64,000 nucleotides of DNA, taken from NCBI GenBank assembly GCA_052115395.1, contig JBFRGO010000003.1; one strand, given 5' to 3'. The notes under the pieces were generated by a model, which saw nothing but the letters and a program-made list of their open reading frames with translations, was not told the DNA's origin and did no database searches. Position 1 is the first letter of the stretch. Every line of letters begins with the position of its first letter. A program made the position numbers and the translations under genes. Source of the DNA: Noviluteimonas sp052115395. Lineage in GTDB: Bacteria > Pseudomonadota > Gammaproteobacteria > Xanthomonadales > Xanthomonadaceae. Below are positions 1 to 8,057 of the stretch, piece after piece.

Positions 1-1226
1 TGGAAGTGATCGCGCAAGGGATCGACGACACCGAGTCGGTCGGCAGCGATCGCTACTGGTACACCTGCCTGCCCGATCGCGTGCTGGCGACGCATCCGGG
101 CTTGATGAATCCCTTCGCCATCGGCGATGTCTGGGGCGGCGTGCTCAGCAGCTCGGACAACGGGTGCGGGGGTGGCAGTTATCGACAGGTGATCGTGCTG
201 ATCGACGGCGCGCCGGTCGGCACCGCGCCCTTGATGCCGTGGTTGCCGAACAACGTGCATCGGCGGTTCCCCGACACGCTCGATCCGCCGCTGCCCGCCG
301 TGCAGGCGCTCAATTTCATGCCCTACCACGTGGACATCACGCCCTTCGCCGCGCTGCTCAATTCCGGCACGCGCCACATGTTGACGCTGCGCGTGTTCGG
401 CGACACCGCCGGGTCGTTCACGTCGAACGCGACGCTGAGCGGGAAGATGTTCATCTATCGCGATCCCAAGCGCGCGATCGTGCCCGGGAAACTCACCGCC
501 TACGTCATGGCGCCGGCGATCGCCAGCCCGACGGGCGCGCAGTCGTTCACGCGCACCGGCGACGTGTTGCAGGGCACGGTGGTCACCCACAACGACCGCA
601 CCTGGATGACCGAAGGCAACGTCGACACGAGCGAGGGGCTGATCACCACGCGCGTGCTGGGGCGCAACCGCTTCGACAATTGGCAGGCCCTGTACGTCGA
701 TGGCGATACGTATCCGAACTACCGCGGCTACGCGCAATACACCGTGCTGGACAGCTGGGCCGACCAAGTCAGCGTCCGCATGTCCGGCGCTTCGATCATC
801 GCGCTCGACGCGCGCTCGCTCCATCAGCCCTTGCAGCTGTTCTACGCATTGACCGGCCACATGGAGCCGACGGACGAGGGAGGCTATTGGGGCGCGTATC
901 TCCAGGGCGCGGTCCTCGCCGACCAGACCCGCGACATCCGCGCAGAGCACTGGCGCGGCGCCACGCACTACACCAGCAACCTGCACGACCACTTCCACGG
1001 GGAGCGTTTCCACGATTTCCTCGCCGGCACCGACAGCGGTTGGCTGTCGCGGCGCGAGTATTCGTTCGTCGATTCGCTCGCCAGCTGCTTCCGGGCGAAG
1101 AGAACCTCGGCGATGGGCGTGCTGGCGACCTCCGACACGGGCGTGGGCTGCGCGGGCGGCATCAACGACGTCCTCTGGCACGCGCGGCCGGATGGATCGC
1201 CGGAGATGATGGGGTGGGCGGAGTGA
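1..1226 (+). CDS. PNGase A-like peptide-N-glycosidase, C-terminal part (partial)
   Basis: The reading frame is open at the left edge, so the N-terminus is missing; a GTG at position 6 is only an internal candidate. The visible 400 or so residues resemble the plant/fungal peptide-N4-(N-acetyl-beta-glucosaminyl)asparagine amidase A family, which removes N-glycans from glycopeptides. The family-like block is near the start: a Cys/Gly-rich turn, VLIDGAPVG, the stretch PWLPNNVHRRFPD, then YHVDITPFAALL, followed by long beta-rich sequence. No membrane segment is visible. Secretion is likely for the family, but the signal peptide would lie outside the window. The next gene, yaeQ, starts 61 bases later and is unrelated. 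The family call is by pattern recognition; another beta-sandwich glycan-processing protein is possible. Confidence 0.65.
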   Translation, partial: EVIAQGIDDTESVGSDRYWYTCLPDRVLATHPGLMNPFAIGDVWGGVLSSSDNGCGGGSYRQVIVLIDGAPVGTAPLMPWLPNNVHRRFPDTLDPPLPAVQALNFMPYHVDITPFAALLNSGTRHMLTLRVFGDTAGSFTSNATLSGKMFIYRDPKRAIVPGKLTAYVMAPAIASPTGAQSFTRTGDVLQGTVVTHNDRTWMTEGNVDTSEGLITTRVLGRNRFDNWQALYVDGDTYPNYRGYAQYTVLDSWADQVSVRMSGASIIALDARSLHQPLQLFYALTGHMEPTDEGGYWGAYLQGAVLADQTRDIRAEHWRGATHYTSNLHDHFHGERFHDFLAGTDSGWLSRREYSFVDSLASCFRAKRTSAMGVLATSDTGVGCAGGINDVLWHARPDGSPEMMGWAE

Positions 1227-1287
1227 GCACCCTCACCCCCGAGCGTCTAAACTCCGCGTCCCGTTTCCCGCAAAAGCACCCAAGCCC

Positions 1288-1845
1288 ATGGCGCTCAAGG
1301 CCACTGTCGTCAAGGCCGAGCTCCAGCTCAGCGACCTGGACCGGCACCACTACGCGACCTATCCGCTCACCGTTGCCCAGCATCCCTCGGAGACCGACCA
1401 GCGGCTGATGGTGCGGCTGGTCGCCTTCGCGCTGTATGCCGATGAGCGCCTGGAGTTCGGGCGCGGCCTGAGCAACGAGGAAGAACCCGATCTGTGGCGG
1501 CGCGATTACACCGGACAGATCGAACAGTGGATCGACCTCGGGCAGCCCGATGAATCGCGCATCCGCAAGGCCTGCGGCCGCGCGCGGCAGGTCATCGTCG
1601 TGAACTACGCCGGCCGCGCCGCCGACCTGTGGTGGGACAAGATTTCCGGCGGGCTCTCGCGCGTGGGCAATCTCACCGTCCTGGACATCGATGGCGCGAC
1701 CGTCGACGCGCTGGCCGCGATGTTCCAGCGCAGCATGCAACTCAACGCGCTGATCCAGGACGGCGAGCTGCAATTGATGGGCGATGCGGGCACGGTGAAC
1801 CTGCGCCCGCGCGTTCGCATGGCCCCGGCTGCGAGAGCGGCCTGA
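1288..1845 (+). CDS. yaeQ: YaeQ family protein
   Basis: This 185-residue protein matches the YaeQ family along its whole length, including the N-terminal MALKATVVKAELQLSD, the central HPSETDQRLMVRLVAFAL and the RIRKACGRARQVIVV segment. YaeQ has a PD-(D/E)XK nuclease-like fold; its cellular role is unsettled, and it was once proposed to affect transcription elongation as a suppressor of RfaH loss. It is cytoplasmic, with no signal or membrane segment. It ends 15 bases before the flavoprotein gene on the same strand, so the two are probably co-transcribed. The ATG at 1288 gives the standard family length. Confidence 0.9.
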   Translation: MALKATVVKAELQLSDLDRHHYATYPLTVAQHPSETDQRLMVRLVAFALYADERLEFGRGLSNEEEPDLWRRDYTGQIEQWIDLGQPDESRIRKACGRARQVIVVNYAGRAADLWWDKISGGLSRVGNLTVLDIDGATVDALAAMFQRSMQLNALIQDGELQLMGDAGTVNLRPRVRMAPAARAA

Positions 1846-1860
1846 TCGCGGGCCGCGCGC

Positions 1861-3051
1861 ATGGCCGGGCATTTCGACGTCGTGATCATCGGCGGCGGCG
1901 CCGCCGGGCTGATGTGCGCGTTGACCGCGGGCCGACGCGGCAAGCGCGTGTTGGTCGTCGAGCACGCCAACCGGGTCGGCAAGAAGATCCTGATGTCCGG
2001 CGGCGGGCGCTGCAATTTCACCAACACCGGCGCCGCGCCCGACAACTATCTGTCCGCCAATCCGCATTTCTGCAAATCGGCGTTGGCGCGCTACACGCCG
2101 CGACACTTCATCGAGATGGTCGAGCGGCACGGCATCGCGTACCACGAGAAAGAACTGGGTCAGTTGTTTTGCGATGTCTCGTCGAAGCTGATCGTGAAGA
2201 TGTTGCTCGACGAATGCGATGCCGCCGGCGTGCGCGTGGACACCAGTTGCAGCATCGAGCGCGTGGGGCACGGCGACAGCGACGAGGCGCGCTTCCGCCT
2301 GCACACCACGCATGGCGTGTTTTCCGCGCCGGCGCTGGTGGTGGCGTGCGGCGGCTTGTCGATTCCGAGCATGGGCGCTACCGGGTTCGGCTACGAGCTC
2401 GCGCGCCAATTCGGCCATGCGGTGTTGCCCACGCGCGCCGGCCTGGTGCCGCTGACGCTCAGCGGCAAACACCAGGAGCGCATGGCCGATCTCAGCGGCG
2501 TTGCCTTTCCGGTGACTGCGCAATGCAACGGGACCAGCTTCAGCAACTATTTGCTGATCACGCATCGCGGTGTCAGTGGTCCCTCGATCCTGCAGATCTC
2601 CTCGTTCTGGCAACCCGGCGACGACCTGCGCCTGGATCTGTTGCCGGGCCGCGATGCACTCGAAGCACTGCAGCAATGGCAGCGCGATCGCCCGGCCGCG
2701 GAACTCAAGACGGTGCTGGGTGATGTGCTGCCCAAGCGTTTCGCGCAACGCCTGTGCGAACACTGGCTCCCCAATCGGCCGATGAAACAATTCAACGCGC
2801 CGCAACTGCGGGAAATCGCGCAAGTGCTCGGCGACTTCGCGTTGGTCGCGAGCGGCACCGAAGGCTATCGCACCGCGGAAGTCACGCTCGGCGGCGTGGA
2901 CACCGACGCACTCTCGTCGAGCACGATGCAATCCAGGCACGTGCCCGGCCTGCATTTCATCGGCGAAGTCGTCGACGTCACCGGTTGGCTGGGCGGCTAC
3001 AACTTCCAGTGGGCGTGGGCCTCGGGGCATGCCGCCGGCAACGCGGTCTAG
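1861..3051 (+). CDS. HI0933/YhiN-family FAD-dependent oxidoreductase
   Basis: A 396-residue flavoprotein of the HI0933/YhiN (BaiN-like) family. Residues 8-20 carry the dinucleotide-binding GGGAAGLMCAL loop. Residues 41-55 contain the family signature KKILMSGGGRCNFTN. The C-terminal part has the second flavin contact, ending GEVVDVTGWLGGYNFQ and then WAWASG. Members bind FAD and presumably reduce an unidentified substrate in the cytoplasm; no specific reaction can be assigned here. The gene follows yaeQ by 15 bases. Length and motif order are normal for the family, and I see no defects. Confidence 0.9.
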   Translation: MAGHFDVVIIGGGAAGLMCALTAGRRGKRVLVVEHANRVGKKILMSGGGRCNFTNTGAAPDNYLSANPHFCKSALARYTPRHFIEMVERHGIAYHEKELGQLFCDVSSKLIVKMLLDECDAAGVRVDTSCSIERVGHGDSDEARFRLHTTHGVFSAPALVVACGGLSIPSMGATGFGYELARQFGHAVLPTRAGLVPLTLSGKHQERMADLSGVAFPVTAQCNGTSFSNYLLITHRGVSGPSILQISSFWQPGDDLRLDLLPGRDALEALQQWQRDRPAAELKTVLGDVLPKRFAQRLCEHWLPNRPMKQFNAPQLREIAQVLGDFALVASGTEGYRTAEVTLGGVDTDALSSSTMQSRHVPGLHFIGEVVDVTGWLGGYNFQWAWASGHAAGNAV

Positions 3052-3156
3052 GGCCCGGCCACGCCCGCCTGAACGGGGTCGGCGCCGCTTTCACCTGGCT
3101 TTCCCAAGCTCAGCGGAAGAGTACGTGCCCCTGCACCCTCCCGCGGACGTCCCTGC

Positions 3157-5772
3157 ATGCCGGCTCCCCAGCCCCGTCGCCGCTTCCTCGCCGCTCGCAT
3201 CGCGGCCGCCCTGGCCCTGGTCCCCGCGGTCGGGCTGCTCACCGCAGCCACGCCGGTCGACGGGTTCAACGGGGATCCCGATCGTCTGGTCCTGGTCAAC
3301 GTGCACTGGGCCGACCGGGCGCAGTTGCAGCAGATCGCCGGCCGCTTCGATCACCTGCGGATCGACGAGAAGCGCCACGTCGCACAGGTGGAGGCCAACG
3401 CGGCCGACCTGGCGATGCTGCGCGGCATGGGCCTGCGCGCGGACATCGACGATGCCGCCACGCAGAAGATGCGCATGGGCGAGTCGAAGATGGCGAAGGC
3501 TTTGGCGGGGCAGGCGACCCTGACCTCGCAGAACGCCATTCCCGGGTTCGTGTGCTATCGCACCGTCGAGGAAACCTACGCCACGATGGACCAGCTCTCG
3601 GCGAAGTATCCCGCGCTCGCCAGCGTGGTCGACATCGGCCCGACCTGGATGTGGGCGAAGACCGGCGGCGCGCAGGGCTATCGCATGCGCGTGCTGCGCT
3701 TGAACAACGCCGCCACCGACGCGACGATCCCCGACAAGCCGAACATGGTCGTGCTCGCCGCCATCCATGCGCGCGAATACACCACCGCCGAACTCACCAC
3801 GCGTTTCGCCGAATGGCTGGTCAAGGGCTACGGCACCGACCCCGAAGCGACGTGGATGCTCGACAACTTCCGCTTCCACTTCCTGCTGCAGGCCAATCCG
3901 GATGGGCGCAAGAAGGCCGAGTCCGGCCTCTCCTGGCGCAAGAACACCGACACCGACAACGGCCCGTGCAGCGCCAATGCCTACGGCGTCGACCTCAACC
4001 GCAATTTCGGTTGGAGCTTCGGCACGGTGGCCAATGGATCCAGCCCCGATCCGTGCAACGTGACCTACCGCGGCCCGTCGGCGCAGTCGGAAAACGAAGT
4101 GGCGAACGCGGTGCGTTACATCCTCGGCACCCCGGGCGCGGGCGGCACCTACAGCGGCGGCATCTTCCCCGACCGTCGCACCGACACGGGCGTGGCGCCG
4201 GCGGACTATCGCGGCATGTTCCTCGACATCCACAGCTTCTCGCAGTTGGTGCTGTGGCCGTGGGCGAACACGCAGACCAATGCGCCCAATGGGCCGGCGT
4301 TGCGCACCCTCGGTCGCCGCCTGGCGTATTTCAACAACTATCGCCCGGTGCAGTGGATCGGCATGTACGCGGCCGATGGCACGAATACCGACACCGTGTA
4401 CGGCGTCAGCGGCGCGCCGAGTTACACCATCGAGTTGGGGCAGGAATTCTTCGAGGACTGCTCGACGTTCGAATCCTCGACGTATCCGCAGAATTTCAAC
4501 GCGCTCAAGTACGCGGCGCGCAACCTGATGAATCCCTACACCTCGCCCGGCGGGCCGGATACGACGTCGGTCGGCGCCTCGGCGAAATCGGTCGAGCGCG
4601 GGCAGGCCTTCGCCGCCTCGGCGTGGTTCGACGACTCGCGATACAACCAGAGCAATGGCGCCGAGGCGGTGCAGGCCGTCACCAGCGGCGCCGCCTACCT
4701 GGACGCCGCGCCCTGGGCGAGCGGCGCCGCGCCGCTGGCGATGCGCGCCTTCGATGGCGCGTTCAACACCTCGCGCGAACTGTCGGTGGCCAACATCGAC
4801 ACGAGCGCGCTGTCGTACGGGCGCCACGTGGTGTACATGCGCGGCACCGATGCCTCCGGGCAATTCGGCACGCCGAGCGCGGTGTATTTCACCGTGCGTC
4901 GCCACATTCCCGATGACGACTACGACGCCGATCGCCGCTCCGATGTGTTCTGGCACAGCACCGCGGGCCAGAACCAGATCTGGCGCCGCGCGAACAACGC
5001 CACCACGACCGCCGTGACCGCCACCGCCGCGGGCTGGCGCCTGGCGGGGCAGGGCGACTTCGACGGCGATGGACATTCGGATCTGTTCTGGCGCCAATCC
5101 TCGACCGGGCAGAGCGTGATCTGGCGCTCGGGCAACAGCGCGGCGACGATCGCGGTGAGGGCCGTCGCCGGCGGTTGGGAACCGGCGGGCTTCGGCGATT
5201 TCAACGCCGACGGCCGCACCGACGTGTTGTGGCACCACCCCAACGGCACCAACACCCTGTGGTTGTCCGGCAATGCGGCGACGCCGCGCGCGGTCGCGGC
5301 CGTCGCCGCGGGCTGGATCGTCGCCGGCGTGGGTGACTTCAACGGCGATGCCATCGCCGACATCCTGTGGCGCAACACGAGCACCGGTGCGAACGTCATC
5401 TGGCGCACGGGCAACAGCGGCGCCGCACAGGCCGTGTCGACCACCAACCTGGACTGGAAAGTGGTGGGTATCGGCGACTTCGACGGCGACGGCGCGTCCG
5501 ACATCCTCTGGCGCAACACCGCGACGGGCGCGAACACGATCTGGCGCGCCGGCAACAGCGCGACGACGACCGCGGTGGCGAGCGTGGCCACGGCATGGCG
5601 CGTGGCGAACGTGGCCGATTACGACGGCGATCGCTTCGCCGACATCCTCTGGCGCCATCCGCAGACCGGCCAGAACGTGATCTGGAAGAAGGGATCCAAC
5701 GCCACGACGCAGGCGGTGGCGCCGGTCAGCCCTGCATGGTCGGTGGCGCCGTACGAGAATCAGCCCTACTAG
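3157..5772 (+). CDS. secreted M14 zinc carboxypeptidase with C-terminal FG-GAP repeats
   Basis: An 871-residue exported metallocarboxypeptidase. An Arg-rich start (PQPRRRFLAARI) and a hydrophobic run form a Sec signal peptide of about 30 residues. The M14 domain spans roughly residues 120-480. It has the zinc motif HARE (His204, Glu207), the substrate-binding DLNRNFGW, a third zinc His in LDIHSFSQ, and the catalytic Glu near 426 in TIELGQEFFED. Residues 587-860 are about six tandem units of near 47 residues of the FG-GAP/VCBS type. They repeat GDFDGDG-like acidic turns (calcium-binding candidates) followed by ILWR and a short Thr/Asn-rich strand. It probably digests peptides outside the cell, with the repeats acting as a propeller-like binding module. 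No strong ribosome site is seen before this ATG. Confidence 0.92.
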   Translation: MPAPQPRRRFLAARIAAALALVPAVGLLTAATPVDGFNGDPDRLVLVNVHWADRAQLQQIAGRFDHLRIDEKRHVAQVEANAADLAMLRGMGLRADIDDAATQKMRMGESKMAKALAGQATLTSQNAIPGFVCYRTVEETYATMDQLSAKYPALASVVDIGPTWMWAKTGGAQGYRMRVLRLNNAATDATIPDKPNMVVLAAIHAREYTTAELTTRFAEWLVKGYGTDPEATWMLDNFRFHFLLQANPDGRKKAESGLSWRKNTDTDNGPCSANAYGVDLNRNFGWSFGTVANGSSPDPCNVTYRGPSAQSENEVANAVRYILGTPGAGGTYSGGIFPDRRTDTGVAPADYRGMFLDIHSFSQLVLWPWANTQTNAPNGPALRTLGRRLAYFNNYRPVQWIGMYAADGTNTDTVYGVSGAPSYTIELGQEFFEDCSTFESSTYPQNFNALKYAARNLMNPYTSPGGPDTTSVGASAKSVERGQAFAASAWFDDSRYNQSNGAEAVQAVTSGAAYLDAAPWASGAAPLAMRAFDGAFNTSRELSVANIDTSALSYGRHVVYMRGTDASGQFGTPSAVYFTVRRHIPDDDYDADRRSDVFWHSTAGQNQIWRRANNATTTAVTATAAGWRLAGQGDFDGDGHSDLFWRQSSTGQSVIWRSGNSAATIAVRAVAGGWEPAGFGDFNADGRTDVLWHHPNGTNTLWLSGNAATPRAVAAVAAGWIVAGVGDFNGDAIADILWRNTSTGANVIWRTGNSGAAQAVSTTNLDWKVVGIGDFDGDGASDILWRNTATGANTIWRAGNSATTTAVASVATAWRVANVADYDGDRFADILWRHPQTGQNVIWKKGSNATTQAVAPVSPAWSVAPYENQPY

Positions 5773-6140
5773 AGCGTTCCACGCAACCACGCCAGCGCAT
5801 GCCGGCGTTCGTGGAACCGACGCAGGGTGAAGTGCGCGGTTTCGCCGGCCTGCATCATCGGCCCGTCGTAATCGTCGGGCGGATTGAGCAGCGCGATGCG
5901 CGCACCGCGCGGAAAGGTCGAACGTTGCCACGCCTCGCGAACGGCATCGGCGTGCTCGGTGTCGACCGGGCCGGTCGGCATCGCGCGCGTGAAGTCGATC
6001 AGCAACTGCTTGACCCAGCCATCCTTCAGGCGCTGCTGCATCTCATGCACGGCGCGCACGCGCACGCGGTGATCGATTTCACCGATGTAGCAAACCTCGA
6101 ACAACTTCGCGTCATCGGACAGGCGCAGCAGCGTGGTCAT
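5769..6140 (-). CDS. small STAS/SpoIIAA-like protein, copy 1 of tandem pair
   Basis: A 123-residue soluble protein. I chose the ATG at 6140 because it aligns exactly with the start of its neighbour (6219-6593), with which it shares more than half its residues: RLSDDA, FEV, RAV, QRRLKD or QQRLKD, WVKQ, LIDFT, FPRG or YPRG, LNPP and the final HALAWLRG. The alternating pattern, with a central LLIDFT strand, resembles SpoIIAA/STAS-like regulatory folds. That is an inference from pattern only, and no enzymatic motif is visible. Its stop lies 4 bases into the end of the convergent carboxypeptidase gene. Function unknown. Confidence 0.75.
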   Translation of the reverse strand: MTTLLRLSDDAKLFEVCYIGEIDHRVRVRAVHEMQQRLKDGWVKQLLIDFTRAMPTGPVDTEHADAVREAWQRSTFPRGARIALLNPPDDYDGPMMQAGETAHFTLRRFHERRHALAWLRGTL

Positions 6141-6218
6141 CAAGGGATCGTTGCCCGCGGAGACTGAACCCCATTTGACGCAAGCAGCCGCAGCCAGCGG
6201 CCACCGCGCCACGCGCGG

Positions 6219-6593
6219 TCAGAGCCGCCCGCGCAACCACGCCAATGCATGCGACCGGTCGTGGAAGCGCCGGCCGACGAAGTGCGCCGACGCGCGCCCC
6301 ACCTGGATGGCCTGCTCGTCGTATTGCGCCGGCGGGTTGAGGAAGGCGATGCGCGAGCCGCGCGGATAGGTCGCGCGCGCGAGCGTCTTGCGGAAGTGCT
6401 CGATCTCGTCTTCGGTCGGGGTGTCCACGGTCCAGGAGTCGGTGAAGTCGATCAGGATCTGCTTGACCCAACAATCCTTCAGCCGCCGCTGCGTGGCCTC
6501 CACGGCGCGCGTGCGCATCGCGTAATCGAGTGCGCCGACGTAACGCACTTCGAACATGCGCGCGTCGTCGGAGAGGCGGAAGAGGATGGCCAT
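6219..6593 (-). CDS. small STAS/SpoIIAA-like protein, copy 2 of tandem pair
   Basis: A 124-residue soluble protein, paralogue of the gene at 5769-6140 and lying immediately upstream of it with a 78-base gap. The start MAILFRLSDDA matches the copy-1 start MTTLLRLSDDA. The most diverged stretch is the loop after LIDFT (residues about 52-65). Both keep PRG, LNPP and a closing HALAWLRG. The pair looks like a recent-to-moderate tandem duplication and is probably one transcription unit read leftward. Upstream lies the inverted-repeat region at 6646-7068. No catalytic residues or known domain can be named; the STAS-like call is tentative. Confidence 0.75.
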   Translation of the reverse strand: MAILFRLSDDARMFEVRYVGALDYAMRTRAVEATQRRLKDCWVKQILIDFTDSWTVDTPTEDEIEHFRKTLARATYPRGSRIAFLNPPAQYDEQAIQVGRASAHFVGRRFHDRSHALAWLRGRL

Positions 6594-6645
6594 CCGGGTA
6601 TTTTATGGCATCGGGTGCGCGGTTGGAGGTCGCTGATTTGGGGGC

Positions 6646-6831
6646 GTAGTAGAGCCCGCCTGGAACCCATTGGCGCGCCGCCGGGAACGCGGAGAGTTCC
6701 GAATTTTTTTGGGAAAAAAATTCGAAACTCTCCACGCTGCGGCATCACCTTGCGGGTCGCTTCGATCAAGGGGGTTTCGCCGGGGCAGTCGCTGGGGGCT
6801 GCAAAGCAAGCTTTGCAGGGAGCCGATCATT
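6646..6831. repeat. inverted repeat element, left copy
   Basis: This 186-bp non-coding block is repeated in opposite orientation at 6880-7068. Shared landmarks, in order, are GTAGTA, ATTGGCGCG, an A/T-cored hairpin, GGCATCACC, GTCGCTTCGATCA and GGGCTGCAAAGCAAGCTTTG. The hairpin at 6691-6733 has 20-bp arms (GGAGAGTT at the base, then CGAA and seven T), a GGG loop and one C/A mismatch. A second small hairpin, CTGCAAAG-CAAG-CTTTGCAG, sits near 6799-6818. Short frames across it on both strands give FFxKK-type peptides and are not genes. Confidence 0.85.
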
Positions 6832-6879
6832 GAGAGCGGGGGAGGCACCGCTGTGCTTTTTTGCTTTTATGCTTTGCGA

Positions 6880-7068
6880 AAACGATCGCCTCCCTGCAAA
6901 GCTTGCTTTGCAGCCCCGAATGAGCGCTCGAGCGAAAGCGCCCTGATCGAAGCGACGACGAATGGTGATGCCCCAGCGTTGATGGTTTCAAATTTTTTTT
7001 TCCAAAAAAATTTGGAACCATCAACGTTCGGGCGACGCGCCAATAGGTTTTCGAGCGGGCGTTACTAC
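6880..7068. repeat. inverted repeat element, right copy
   Basis: Reverse-complement copy of 6646-6831, separated from it by 48 bases. Its hairpin (6977-7026) has 23-bp arms with one G/T wobble. The outer stem (GTTGATGG paired with CCATCAAC) has a sequence unlike the left copy, yet pairs just as well, while the T-run/A-run core is retained. The whole 423-bp block is therefore a large imperfect palindrome made of two structured elements. I recognise no named REP, ERIC or MITE family in it and see no further copy elsewhere in the window. Confidence 0.85.
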
Positions 7069-7071
7069 AAA

Positions 7072-7099
7072 GCCCCTCTCCCCGAGTGAGGAGAGGGGC
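7072..7099 (-). terminator. hairpin, probable terminator of the hydrolase gene
   Basis: A 10-bp perfect stem (GCCCCTCTCC paired with GGAGAGGGGC) with an 8-base loop lies 8 bases past the stop of the leftward alpha/beta hydrolase gene. In that direction it is followed by only three T residues, so termination may be inefficient. It abuts the right copy of the inverted element. Confidence 0.55.
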
Positions 7100-7107
7100 C
7101 AATCAAG

Positions 7108-7929
7108 TCAGCTCTTGAAAAACGCCAGCAGATCCTTGTTGATCACGTCCGCATGCGTCGTCGCCATCCCGTGCGGGAACCCCTTGTAGACCTTCAGCGT
7201 CCCGTTCTTCAGCAACTTGCTCGACAACAACGCCGAATCGGCGATCGGCACGATCTGATCGTCGTCGCCATGCATCACCAACGTCGGCACCGAGATATTC
7301 TTGAGATCATCGGTGAAATCAGTTTCCGAAAACGCCTTGATGCACTCGTAATGCGCATTGGTCGCACCCATCATCGCCTGCCGCCACCAATTCTGGCGGA
7401 CCGCCTCGATGATCGGCGTACCCTCGCGATTGAAACTGTAGAAAGGAATCGGCACGTTCCAGTACAACCCCGCGCGGCTCGCGGCCAGGTCCCTGCGGAA
7501 ACCGTCGAAGACTTCCAGCGGCGTGCCGCCCGGATTCTTGTCGGACTTCACCATGATCGGCGGAACGGCGCCGAGGATCGCGAGCTTCGCCACGCGGTCC
7601 TTGCCGTGCCTGGCCACGTAATGCACCGCTTCACCACCGCCGGTCGAATGCCCGACATGGATTGCGTCGCGCAAGTCGAGTTTCTGCACGAGCGCGGCGA
7701 CGTCGGCGGCGTAGGTGTCCATCTCGTGGCCACCGGAGGTCTGCGACGACCGACCATGCCCGCGGCGGTCGTGCGCGATCACGCGGTAGCCCTGCAGCAG
7801 GAAGAACTGCATCTGCGCGTCCCAGTCGTCGCCGGACAGCGGCCAGCCGTGGTGGAAGACGATGGGTTGGCCCTGGCCCCAGTCCTTGTAGAAGATCTGG
7901 GTACCATCTTGGGTGGTGACATAGGACAT
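7108..7929 (-). CDS. alpha/beta hydrolase (non-haem chloroperoxidase/arylesterase type)
   Basis: A 273-residue alpha/beta hydrolase. The start at 7929 (MSYVTTQDGTQIFYKDWG) is preferred because GAGGAA lies six bases upstream; the ATG two codons earlier abuts that site. Motifs are the oxyanion block HHGWPLSGDDWD, the DRRGHGRS strand, the nucleophile elbow GHSTGG, the acid Asp in HGDDDQIVP and the catalytic His in GFPHGMATTH. This is the cofactor-free haloperoxidase/esterase group, and the true substrate is unknown. It lies downstream of the ECF41-type sigma gene on the same strand with a gap of about 130 bases, so it may belong to that stress-linked locus. Cytoplasmic. Confidence 0.93.
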   Translation of the reverse strand: MSYVTTQDGTQIFYKDWGQGQPIVFHHGWPLSGDDWDAQMQFFLLQGYRVIAHDRRGHGRSSQTSGGHEMDTYAADVAALVQKLDLRDAIHVGHSTGGGEAVHYVARHGKDRVAKLAILGAVPPIMVKSDKNPGGTPLEVFDGFRRDLAASRAGLYWNVPIPFYSFNREGTPIIEAVRQNWWRQAMMGATNAHYECIKAFSETDFTDDLKNISVPTLVMHGDDDQIVPIADSALLSSKLLKNGTLKVYKGFPHGMATTHADVINKDLLAFFKS

Positions 7930-8057
7930 GTGCATTTCCTCGGGTAGGTCGCGTGGGGCGACCCGGATAACGTAATCCCGCGAGGTGACCATCGGTAGCC
8001 ATGGCGCGTGATGCAATGCATTGCGCGCAGCGCATCAATGAAACGGATGAGTGAAAC

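Noticed and set aside
3091..5931. A 946-residue minus-strand frame opposite the M14/FG-GAP gene.
   Set aside because: Shadow of the repeat-rich plus-strand gene; composition is low-complexity Arg/Ala/Val/Gly and no start or family is credible.
6603..7102. Several short overlapping frames encoding FFxKK-type peptides on both strands.
   Set aside because: They are translations of the A/T-cored hairpins in the inverted elements; no ribosome sites and no protein-like composition outside the hairpins.
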